Positions 9,064 to 14,364 of a stretch of DNA of 17,094 nucleotides are shown here, piece by piece. How positions within the stretch are numbered: the stretch's first letter is position 1; the number at the start of each line of letters is the position of its first letter. Location: assembly GCA_045580645.1 (NCBI GenBank), contig JAZNOG010000044.1, positions 1 to 17,094 on the forward strand. The letters run 5' to 3'. Made by a program: the position numbers and the translations under genes. Source of the DNA: HGM10836 sp045580645. GTDB lineage: Bacteria; Bacillota_I; Bacilli_A; RF39; UBA660. A model generated the notes under the pieces. The model saw only the letters and a list, made by a program, of their open reading frames with translations, was not told the origin of the DNA and ran no database searches.

Positions 9064-9647
9064 TCAAAAATACATTTTATTACAAAAAAACCTTTGTTTT
9101 TTTCTAACACTTCTACCTTTGCTATTTTTTCTAAATCTTTAATTGTGCTTTTAGCCCCTTGATCTTTATTTATAACAAAATATAGAATACCTTTTTTATT
9201 TAAATGTTCTTTGGCTTCAAAAAGTATTTTATAAACAATGTTTTTTCCTGCTCTGATTGGTGGGTTAGTAATTATATAGTCGTATTTTTTTGTTATTTTT
9301 TCATAGATATTACTTTCAAATGCAGTTATGTTTTCAATATTATTTTCTTTTATATTCATATTAGTTAGATGAACTGCTCTTTTATTAATATCTATCATAT
9401 CTGTTTTTAAATTAAAAAAAGAAGATAAAATGATACCTAACACGCCATAACCACACCCAACATCTAATAATGTTCCTTCTAGGTTTTCTTTTAAGACTGC
9501 ATTTATTAGTGTTCTACTTCCAAAATCTAAATTTGATTTGGAAAACACACCATTATCAGTCCAAAAATTAAAGGCTTTATCGTTTATTTTTACCAATACT
9601 TTCTTTAAATTACTTTTTAAATTTTCATTAGTAAAATAATGGCTCAT
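9060..9647 (-). CDS. rsmC: RsmC-like class I SAM-dependent rRNA methyltransferase (YbxB type)
   Basis: Single-domain methyltransferase of the RsmC/RsmD small-domain type; members methylate guanine N2 in 16S rRNA (G1207 for E. coli RsmC). The product has 195 residues, matching the short Firmicute YbxB form that lacks the N-terminal pseudo-domain of E. coli RsmC. The SAM-binding motif LDVGCGYG is at 61-68 and the catalytic NPPIRAGK at 128-135. The ORF is open to 9692, but that extension runs through the rplL terminator; ATG 9647 has GGGGAG just upstream and is preferred. It sits between rplL and rpoB, as ybxB does in Bacillus. No promoter of its own is visible, so it probably depends on read-through of the terminator at 9670-9700. 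Its stop codon lies inside the -35 of the rpoBC promoter. The exact target base is inferred from the family. Confidence 0.88.
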   Translation of the reverse strand: MSHYFTNENLKSNLKKVLVKINDKAFNFWTDNGVFSKSNLDFGSRTLINAVLKENLEGTLLDVGCGYGVLGIILSSFFNLKTDMIDINKRAVHLTNMNIKENNIENITAFESNIYEKITKKYDYIITNPPIRAGKNIVYKILFEAKEHLNKKGILYFVINKDQGAKSTIKDLEKIAKVEVLEKNKGFFVIKCIFD

Positions 9648-9667
9648 TTTATCTCCCCTTTTAAATA

Positions 9668-9700
9668 GCAAAAAGCCTGTGCTTATTTGCACTTTGGCTT
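9668..9700 (-). terminator. terminator after rplL
   Basis: In the transcript AAGCC (9700-9696) pairs with GGCTT (9677-9673) and an inner GTGC pairs with GCAC (9692-9689 with 9682-9679) around AAATAA, with a small asymmetric bulge, followed by TTTTT. It separates the ribosomal protein genes from the methyltransferase and rpoBC and is presumably leaky, giving more L12 than downstream products. Confidence 0.82.
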
Positions 9701-9716
9701 ATTTTGTTTAGTTTAA

Positions 9717-10082
9717 TTATTTTAATTCAACTGTTGCGCCAGCTTCTTCAAGTCTAGCTTTTAATTCATTAGCTTCTTCAGCTGGAATGTTTTCTTTAAT
9801 ATTTCCACCAGCATCAGCGATGTCTTTAGCTTCTTTTAATCCTAATCCTGTTACTTCTCTTATTATTTTGATGACATTGATTTTTGCTGCTCCTGCATTT
9901 GTAAGAACTACTGTTAATTTAGATGGTCCTTCTTCTACTGCTTGAGCTGGTGCTGCTGCTACTGCAACTGCACTTGGATCTACACCAAATTCTTCTTTCA
10001 TTGCATCAACTAATTCTTTTACTTCTAATAATGTCATTTCTTTTAAAGAGCTAATAAATTCATCTTTTGTTATTTTTGCCAT
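9717..10082 (-). CDS. rplL: 50S ribosomal protein L7/L12
   Basis: Stalk protein that recruits and activates translation GTPases; several copies bind L10. The 121 residues show the N-terminal dimerisation helices (1-35), an Ala/Val-rich hinge (about 36-52, AVAVAAAPAQA) and the C-terminal domain with GLGLKEAKDIAD followed by the LKARLEEAGA helix. The ATG has GGGAGG about ten bases upstream. It lies 43 bases after rplJ in the same transcript and is followed by a terminator. The C-terminal domain ends TVELK, a few residues past the usual GA end. Confidence 0.98.
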   Translation of the reverse strand: MAKITKDEFISSLKEMTLLEVKELVDAMKEEFGVDPSAVAVAAAPAQAVEEGPSKLTVVLTNAGAAKINVIKIIREVTGLGLKEAKDIADAGGNIKENIPAEEANELKARLEEAGATVELK

Positions 10083-10125
10083 AATATTTTTTCCTCCCTT
10101 ATTTTTTTAATTATATTTTATTTTT

Positions 10126-10617
10126 TTAATTTTCTTTTTGTTCTGCATAAAGATTTAAGGCAATTGATAAATCTTTAACAAGTCCTATCATACCACCAGC
10201 AAGCATTGTATATAATCCTTCACGTGATGGGATTTTAGCAAATTCATCTAATTTAGCTTGGTCTGCTACTGTGCCTTCAACAACTCCAGCTTTTAAAACT
10301 AATGTGTTGTTTTTCTTTGCACATTCGCTTAATACTTTTATTGCTGCAATATCATCTTTACTAAATGCGATAGCAGTTGGTCCTTCTAAATAATTTCCAA
10401 GATCAATATCTAAATCTTTGAATGCTAATTTTAATAATGTGTTTTTGTAAACTTTATAATCTGATTCATTTTCTCTTAGTTTAATTCTTAATTCTTTGTT
10501 TACTTCATCTGTAAGTCCACAGTAATCGAATAAAACTAGTGATTTTGAATCTTTGATTTTTTCTTTGATTTCTTCAACAACATTTTTCTTCATTTCTAAG
10601 ACTTTTACACTTGGCAT
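10126..10617 (-). CDS. rplJ: 50S ribosomal protein L10
   Basis: Base of the L12 stalk; binds 23S rRNA at the GTPase-associated region and carries the L12 dimers. The 163 residues include the typical N-terminal segment (SKSLVLFDYCGLT near 24-36), YKVYKNTLLKLA (54-65), a central EGPTAIAF and a C-terminal helix near SIALNLYAEQ where L12 binds. The ATG follows a strong AAGGAGGTG with four bases between. Upstream lie a consensus promoter, an L10 leader and an attenuator, so the L10(L12) complex very likely represses its own synthesis. Confidence 0.98.
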   Translation of the reverse strand: MPSVKVLEMKKNVVEEIKEKIKDSKSLVLFDYCGLTDEVNKELRIKLRENESDYKVYKNTLLKLAFKDLDIDLGNYLEGPTAIAFSKDDIAAIKVLSECAKKNNTLVLKAGVVEGTVADQAKLDEFAKIPSREGLYTMLAGGMIGLVKDLSIALNLYAEQKEN

Positions 10618-10650
10618 AAGACACCTCCTTATAATTTATTTAACGTGCCT

Positions 10651-10684
10651 AAAATAAAAGAGTCTTTTTTTATGCAAAGACTCT
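10651..10684 (-). terminator. L10-leader attenuator (intrinsic terminator)
   Basis: AGAGTCTTT (10684-10676) and AAAGACTCT (10667-10659) form a perfect 9-bp stem with an 8-base loop, followed by TTTATTTTA. It stands about 40 bases before the rplJ ATG. Its 5' arm contains GTCTTTG (10681-10675), complementary to CAAAGAC in the upstream leader, so an alternative antiterminator can form. Confidence 0.85.
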
Positions 10685-10752
10685 AGGATTTTTTATTTTA
10701 TTGTCCTCGGTAGGATTTATTTTATACCCACTGTCTTTGGCACTACAAATTA
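10685..10752 (-). ncRNA. ribosomal protein L10 leader RNA
   Basis: The conserved elements of the Firmicute L10 leader are visible on the minus strand: GTGCCAAAGACAG (10743-10731), a stem GTGGG/CCTAC (10731-10727 with 10714-10710, one G-U pair), and CCGAGG (10710-10705). The family is known to bind L10(L12)4 and to promote termination when L10 is in excess. It sits between the rplJ promoter and the attenuator, as expected. Confidence 0.88.
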
Positions 10753-10757
10753 ATGTT

Positions 10758-10786
10758 ATTATAATATATTTTTAATTAAATGTCAA
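10758..10786 (-). promoter_or_regulatory. consensus sigma-A promoter for rplJL
   Basis: Minus strand TTGACA (10786-10781), 17-base spacer, TATAAT (10763-10758): both boxes perfect. The -35 and spacer overlap the last codons and TAA stop of rplA. The start near 10751 leaves a leader of about 130 bases that begins just before the L10-binding element. Confidence 0.92.
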
Positions 10787-11474
10787 AACTATTTTGATCT
10801 ATTTTTATTGATGGACTCATAGTTGAAGATATTGCTACTGATTTAACATATGTTCCTTTTACTGTACTAGGTTTAATTCTAATGATTGTTTTAACTACAG
10901 CATCAAGGTTTTCTAGTAAGTCAGCTTCTGTGAATGATACTTTTCCAATGATTCCATGGATGTTACCATAACTATCTGTTCTATATTCAACTCTACCTGC
11001 TTTTGCTTCTTCTACTGCTTGTTTAACATTTGTTGTAACAGTTCCTGTTTTAGGATTTGGCATTAGTCCTTTTGGTCCAAGGATTTTACCTAATTTACCT
11101 AAACTTGGCATCATGTCAGGTGTTGCTATCATAACGTCAAAGTCAAACCAATTTTCTTTTTCTATTTTTTCTAGCATGTCAGCATCTCCAACAAAGTCTG
11201 CTCCTGCTTCTTTTGCTGCTTTTGCAAAATCACCTTTAGCAATTACTAAAACTTTAGTAGTTTTACCTGTTCCTTTTGGAAGAACAATTGCTCCTCTTAA
11301 TTGTTGATCTGCTTTTTTAACATCTAGATTTAAGTTCATAGCAACTTCTACTGTTGCATCAAATTTAGTGTTTGATATTTCTTTGATTAGTTTAACAGCT
11401 TCTTCTTTAGAATATAGTTTGTTTTTTTCTATTTTAGTAGCTTGTTCTTGATAACTTTTTCCTCTTTTTTTCAT
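10776..11474 (-). CDS. rplA: 50S ribosomal protein L1
   Basis: L1 forms the mobile stalk that helps release deacylated tRNA from the E site, and in many bacteria represses its own operon by binding mRNA that imitates its rRNA site. At 232 residues it is full length. Recognisable parts: the N-terminal KRGKSYQE, FDATVEVAMNLNLDVKKADQQLRGAIVLPKGTGK (about 38-71) of domain I, the domain II region ending near LGPKGLMPNPKTGTVT (about 133-148), and GRVEYRTDSYGNIH returning to domain I. ATG 11474 follows AAGGAGGAAAGAAT. It lies 74 bases after rplK, and that gap holds the L1-site mimic. Its stop overlaps the rplJ promoter. Confidence 0.98.
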   Translation of the reverse strand: MKKRGKSYQEQATKIEKNKLYSKEEAVKLIKEISNTKFDATVEVAMNLNLDVKKADQQLRGAIVLPKGTGKTTKVLVIAKGDFAKAAKEAGADFVGDADMLEKIEKENWFDFDVMIATPDMMPSLGKLGKILGPKGLMPNPKTGTVTTNVKQAVEEAKAGRVEYRTDSYGNIHGIIGKVSFTEADLLENLDAVVKTIIRIKPSTVKGTYVKSVAISSTMSPSIKIDQNSFDI

Positions 11475-11487
11475 ATTCTTTCCTCCT

Positions 11488-11519
11488 TATGTGGTATATG
11501 CGGATTTTCCTCCCACATA
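11488..11519 (-). promoter_or_regulatory. L1-binding-site mimic in the rplA leader
   Basis: In the transcript TATGTGG (11519-11513) pairs with CCACATA (11494-11488). Inside, GA lies opposite the seven bases GCATATA, and GGA pairs with TCC around AAA. This has the same architecture and nearly the same conserved bases as the L1-binding part of 23S rRNA helices 76-77 (GUGGGAG and UGAAAUACCAC). The 3' arm ends at the first base of the AAGGAGG ribosome binding site of rplA, so L1 binding would hide it. Feedback control of rplA by L1 is the natural reading. Confidence 0.75.
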
Positions 11520-11531
11520 GGTAACCCTATG
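11516..11531 (-). promoter_or_regulatory. alternative hairpin overlapping the L1 site
   Basis: CATAGG (11531-11526) and CCTATG (11521-11516) form a 6-bp stem with a GTTA loop. Its 3' arm shares four bases (TATG, 11519-11516) with the lower stem of the L1-site mimic, so the two helices compete. This may allow a switch between a free and an L1-bound leader; only the complementarity is seen. Confidence 0.5.
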
Positions 11532-11548
11532 TTTGTCATTTATTTTTA

Positions 11549-11974
11549 TTATTCTTCTATAGAAACGCCCATGTTTTTGGCAGTTCCTGCAATTATGTTC
11601 ATAGCTTCTTCTACATTATATGCATTTAAGTCAGGTAATTTTGTTTCTGCAATTTCTTTAAGTTGTTCTTTTGTTAATTTTCCAACTGTTTCTTTAGAAC
11701 CTTTAACTGATCCTTTATTTATTTTTGCATATTTTTTAATTAAGAATGCTGCAGGTGGAGTTTTAATTACAAAGTCGAATGTACGATCATCGTAGATTGT
11801 TATTTCAACTGGTAATACATCTCCCATTTTATCTCTTGTTGCATCATTATACTTAGTACAGAATTCTCCTAAGTTAATTCCTGCTGGTCCTAAAACTGTT
11901 CCAACTGGTGGAGCAGGTGTAGCTTTTCCAGCTTCAATTTGTAATTTTACCTTTTTTGTTATTTCTTTTGCCAC
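11549..11974 (-). CDS. rplK: 50S ribosomal protein L11
   Basis: L11 binds the GTPase-associated centre of 23S rRNA and takes part in factor-dependent GTP hydrolysis and in the stringent response. The frame is open to 11989, but GGAGGTG lies six bases before a GTG at 11974, giving the standard 141 residues beginning (M)AKEITKKVKLQ. Motifs: the proline-rich PAPPVGTVLGPAGIN (about 19-33) linking to FCTKYN in the N-terminal domain, and the C-terminal RNA-binding domain with KTPPAAFLIKKYA (about 72-84), KGS and the end IIAGTAKNMGV. It is first in a unit with rplA behind a promoter at 12105-12136 and a structured leader. Confidence 0.98.
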   Translation of the reverse strand: MAKEITKKVKLQIEAGKATPAPPVGTVLGPAGINLGEFCTKYNDATRDKMGDVLPVEITIYDDRTFDFVIKTPPAAFLIKKYAKINKGSVKGSKETVGKLTKEQLKEIAETKLPDLNAYNVEEAMNIIAGTAKNMGVSIEE

Positions 11975-12005
11975 GAAAAACACCTCCATTTTTTAATTTC
12001 TCGCG

Positions 12006-12066
12006 AGTGGTCATAATAGCTTATCGCTTACTCTTTTTTTGCTTTTTTCCGCATTTGCTTCCCACT
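12006..12066 (-). promoter_or_regulatory. structured rplK leader, possible L1 (or L11) autoregulatory site
   Basis: AGTGG (12066-12062) pairs with CCACT (12010-12006); GA then lies opposite the seven bases ATTATGA, and AGC (12059-12057) pairs with GCT (12020-12018). The helix / 2-by-7 asymmetric loop / helix plan is the same as at the rplA L1-site mimic, though the loop bases differ more from rRNA. The inner part also holds AAAGAGT and an AGC-loop-GCT hairpin resembling the L11-binding GTPase-associated region of 23S rRNA. An A/T-only 9-bp inverted repeat (12073-12081 with 12091-12099) lies upstream. Confidence 0.5.
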
Positions 12067-12104
12067 TCAATTTATATATTTATATATATTAAATATATAG
12101 CACA

Positions 12105-12136
12105 ATTATATTATCACTAAACTTTAAAAATTTCAA
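12105..12136 (-). promoter_or_regulatory. promoter for rplK-rplA
   Basis: Minus strand -35 TTGAAA (12136-12131), 17-base spacer, -10 TAATAT (12113-12108) with a TG one base upstream (extended -10). A perfect TATAAT (12110-12105) with a 20-base spacer overlaps it. It lies in the 157-base gap after nusG and gives a leader of about 125 bases. Confidence 0.7.
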
Positions 12137-12146
12137 GTATTTTCTT

Positions 12147-12680
12147 TTATGCTTTTTCAATTTGCGATAATTCTACTTCTACTGAAGTTGTTTGACCAAA
12201 TAAATCAAGTGCTACCATGATGATTTGATTTGGTATATCTATGCTTTCAATTTTTCCTTCCATACCAGAGAATGGTCCTGAAGTTATTTTTACCGGTTGT
12301 CCTTCTTGTAAGTCGGTAGATACTTCTAATCTACTCATTCCCATGCTGTTTAGGATTTTGTCTACTTCATATGGTTGTAGTGGTGTAGGTTTTGCACCTT
12401 TTCCTGAAGAACCAATGAATCCTGTTACTCCTGGAGTATTACGAACGATAAACCATGCTTCATCTGTCATTATCATTTCTACTAATATGTATCCTGGAAA
12501 TAATTTTTTTACTTTTTCTTTTTGCACACCGTCTTTTATTTCTACTTCTGTTTGTTCAGGAACAACTACTCTAAAGATGCAATCTTCTTGATTCATGGAG
12601 TTTGCACGCATTAATAATTTTTCTTGAACTTTTTTCTCATGTCCAGAATATGTGTTTACAACATACCATTTCTTTTCCAT
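12147..12680 (-). CDS. nusG: transcription termination/antitermination factor NusG
   Basis: NusG binds the RNA polymerase clamp and controls pausing and, through its KOW domain, contacts with Rho or S10. The 177 residues show an NGN domain (1 to about 112; KWYVVNTYSGHEKKVQ at the start, FPGYILVEM at 61-69, TPGVTGFIG at 82-90) and a C-terminal KOW domain (about 126-177; GPFSGMEGKIESID). The ATG shares one base with the secE stop (TAATG), so the two are translationally coupled. The secE-nusG pair before the L11 operon is the standard bacterial order. Confidence 0.98.
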   Translation of the reverse strand: MEKKWYVVNTYSGHEKKVQEKLLMRANSMNQEDCIFRVVVPEQTEVEIKDGVQKEKVKKLFPGYILVEMIMTDEAWFIVRNTPGVTGFIGSSGKGAKPTPLQPYEVDKILNSMGMSRLEVSTDLQEGQPVKITSGPFSGMEGKIESIDIPNQIIMVALDLFGQTTSVEVELSQIEKA

Positions 12681-12844
12681 TATCTTAACCCCTTTACTAA
12701 GGCTACTACTACGTTAATACCATAGAAGAATAATGCAAAAAATAGAACAACTGCAAGGGTTGCAATAGTATATTTAACCATATATTTTTTTTCTGGCCAT
12801 TTAACTTTTTTCATTTCTTTAATTACATTTTTTAAAAATTTCAT
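12680..12844 (-). CDS. secE: preprotein translocase subunit SecE
   Basis: Small essential membrane subunit that clamps SecY in the Sec translocon. The 54 residues are typical for the short Gram-positive form: a cytoplasmic amphipathic helix (FLKNVIKEMKKV), the conserved VKWPEKK at 14-20, and one membrane segment at about 25-50. The ATG follows AGAGGTG with four bases between. It overlaps nusG by one base. The rpmG (L33) gene often found just upstream is absent; pssA is the neighbour. Confidence 0.95.
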   Translation of the reverse strand: MKFLKNVIKEMKKVKWPEKKYMVKYTIATLAVVLFFALFFYGINVVVALVKGLR

Positions 12845-12882
12845 AAAACACCTCTTAATTATATGCTTTTTTCCAAAATAAA

Positions 12883-12925
12883 AACACTTTTTTGTGTCAC
12901 CTATAAGATAACACTTTTTAGTGTT
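12883..12925 (-). repeat. two near-identical dyads in the secE-nusG promoter region
   Basis: Dyad 1 (12910-12925, AACACT-TTTT-AGTGTT on the plus strand) fills the spacer between the -35 and -10 boxes. Dyad 2 (12883-12897) lies at the predicted transcription start. In transcript direction ACACTAAAAAGTGTT and ACACAAAAAAGTGTT agree at 14 of 15 bases, with centres about 27 bp apart. The placement is that of a pair of repressor operators. RNA hairpins are an alternative reading: an 8-bp stem with two G-U pairs joins GTGTTATC to GGTGACAC between the two dyads. Confidence 0.6.
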
Positions 12926-12933
12926 TATGTCAA
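12905..12933 (-). promoter_or_regulatory. promoter for secE-nusG
   Basis: Minus strand perfect -35 TTGACA (12933-12928), 17-base spacer, -10 TATCTT (12910-12905, four of six). The start near 12898 gives a leader of about 55 bases before secE. The spacer is itself a dyad. Confidence 0.75.
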
Positions 12934-12961
12934 TTGTTTTTAGTAATTTTTTGTAGTAATT

Positions 12962-13600
12962 TTATTTCAATACCACAAATAATAATGTAATTCCTATTAT
13001 TCCTAATCCTAAAAATATGTATGGAAAGTATCCTTGTGGTTTTTTTAATTTAAAGTTTAGTACAAATAGGAAAGCAAGGGTTGCAAGGGCTATTGCAAAT
13101 GATATTCCTAGTATGTTTAAGTTAAATACATTATTTATTAAATATAATATTGGAAGTGCCGCTACGCAACTTGGAACTGGAAGACCTTTATAATATTTTA
13201 CTGGACCATCTTTACCTGTTTCATTTGCCATTACATTAAAGTAAGCAAGTCTTATTACTCCTCCTAGGGCATATAGTGCATATATTGCAACATGATAATA
13301 TTCATTTAATCCTAGTCCATAACAAATTGCTATTGGAAGAAAAATAAATGAAACCATATCTGCTAGCGAATCTAGTTGTATTCCAAATTCTTTTTCTTGT
13401 TCTGTTCTTTTGCATGCTCTAGCTATTTTTCCATCAAATCCATCTAACACTCCTGAAATTATTAAAAACATTAATGCATATGCTACTTCGCCATTTATTC
13501 CATAATATATTCCTACTATACTTGATATAACTGATAAATATGTTACAAATGTTGACAATTTGTAAAATCCTATTAAAATTGGTTCTTTTGTTTTTTTCAT
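12962..13600 (-). CDS. pssA: CDP-diacylglycerol-serine O-phosphatidyltransferase
   Basis: Membrane enzyme of the CDP-alcohol phosphatidyltransferase family; makes phosphatidylserine from CDP-diacylglycerol and serine. The signature is D53, D56-G57-xx-A60-R61, then G73-xxx-D77-xxx-D81, with all four aspartates present. The gap between Arg61 and Gly73 is 11 residues, against eight in the commonest form of the motif (the extra segment is about KRTEQEKEF), a variant I associate with some Firmicute PssA proteins. The 212 residues carry about six to seven membrane segments. ATG 13600 follows AAGGAGT, 15 bases after the DUF1287-like gene, so it ends the uvrB operon. Serine is the substrate inferred from sequence feel (FGIQLDSLADMVSF); a PgsA-type activity is less likely. 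Confidence 0.85.
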   Translation of the reverse strand: MKKTKEPILIGFYKLSTFVTYLSVISSIVGIYYGINGEVAYALMFLIISGVLDGFDGKIARACKRTEQEKEFGIQLDSLADMVSFIFLPIAICYGLGLNEYYHVAIYALYALGGVIRLAYFNVMANETGKDGPVKYYKGLPVPSCVAALPILYLINNVFNLNILGISFAIALATLAFLFVLNFKLKKPQGYFPYIFLGLGIIGITLLFVVLK

Positions 13601-13615
13601 AAATACTCCTTAATT

Positions 13616-14356
13616 TTATGTTTTGTTAATTAATTGTTGTAATTTTTCCGAATGTTTTAATCTATAATGTGAAGTTAAGTTCATATCTATAGATTCAAGA
13701 TTTATTTCTTTTTCTTGTTTACTTGTTATTTGAATAATATAAGGTATTGCATTTTTGTTTCTTTTGTTCGAAACAATTGCTACGTGTTCCCCATAATTAA
13801 ATATTATAATATCCCCTGGTGTAAATTCAGTTACGTTTTCTATGTCGGTAGTAAGTTCTTCTGCATATCTTTGTAAAAATATTTCTATGTTATTTATTCT
13901 TCTAAAGTCTATGTTATCATCTATTATATCTATGTCATAAACTTTTTGTTTATATGTATCTCTTATGTCTCTAGCCATTAAATCCTTTAAATTATATCCT
14001 GCTTCTTTTAGTGCAGCCCAGATAATATCAGAACTTATACCTTCAGTTTCAGGAGGATAACCATCAGCGTAATAATCACTTATGACTTCTTTAGTTGTTT
14101 CTACTTTTTTTAATGCCCCGTTTAACATATCTATATAATCATCTACTTGATTGTAATTATTATCTTTTATACTTTTTTCCTCTATAAAACCAAAGTCTAA
14201 TGAAGTATAATATTCTTTTTTTATTTCTTGTGGATTTAAATTTCTATTAGATAAATATTTATATTCAACTATTTTACTAGATATTGTTAATAGCAATATA
14301 AATATTATTAAACAAATTATTCCTTTTATTTTTTTCTTTAACTTTCTTTTTGCCAT
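13616..14356 (-). CDS. membrane-anchored DUF1287-like protein lacking the expected catalytic Cys
   Basis: 246 residues. A basic N-terminus (MAKRKLKKK) and one hydrophobic segment (about 11-28) suggest a membrane anchor with the rest outside the cell. From about residue 95 it follows the DUF1287 family, whose fold is thought to be related to papain-like/NlpC-P60 enzymes: YYADGYPPE, then SDIIWAALKEAGYNLKDL, NIDFRRINN (148-156), PGDIIIF (180-186), EHVAIVSNKR (190-199) and SHYRL near 229-233. Where I recall GVCTD in the family this protein has GISSD (106-110), so Ser108 replaces the presumed nucleophile, and Gln209 stands where a His is usual (IHN). His191 is kept. It may be inactive or have another role. 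It is eight bases after uvrB, with RBS TAAGGAG overlapping the uvrB stop, and 15 before pssA. Confidence 0.7.
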   Translation of the reverse strand: MAKRKLKKKIKGIICLIIFILLLTISSKIVEYKYLSNRNLNPQEIKKEYYTSLDFGFIEEKSIKDNNYNQVDDYIDMLNGALKKVETTKEVISDYYADGYPPETEGISSDIIWAALKEAGYNLKDLMARDIRDTYKQKVYDIDIIDDNIDFRRINNIEIFLQRYAEELTTDIENVTEFTPGDIIIFNYGEHVAIVSNKRNKNAIPYIIQITSKQEKEINLESIDMNLTSHYRLKHSEKLQQLINKT

Positions 14357-14364
14357 AGAACTCC

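Noticed and set aside
9648..9692. Longer N-terminus for the methyltransferase
   Set aside because: The extension is encoded by the rplL terminator hairpin and its U-tract; ATG 9647 has its own GGGGAG.
12000..12007. Palindrome CTCGCGAG in the rplK leader
   Set aside because: An isolated 8-bp palindrome; it partly overlaps the proposed leader stem and shows no second copy nearby.
12071..12099. A/T-only stretch as a replication origin element
   Set aside because: No DnaA boxes or origin genes nearby; it reads as an A/T-rich mRNA leader with a weak hairpin.
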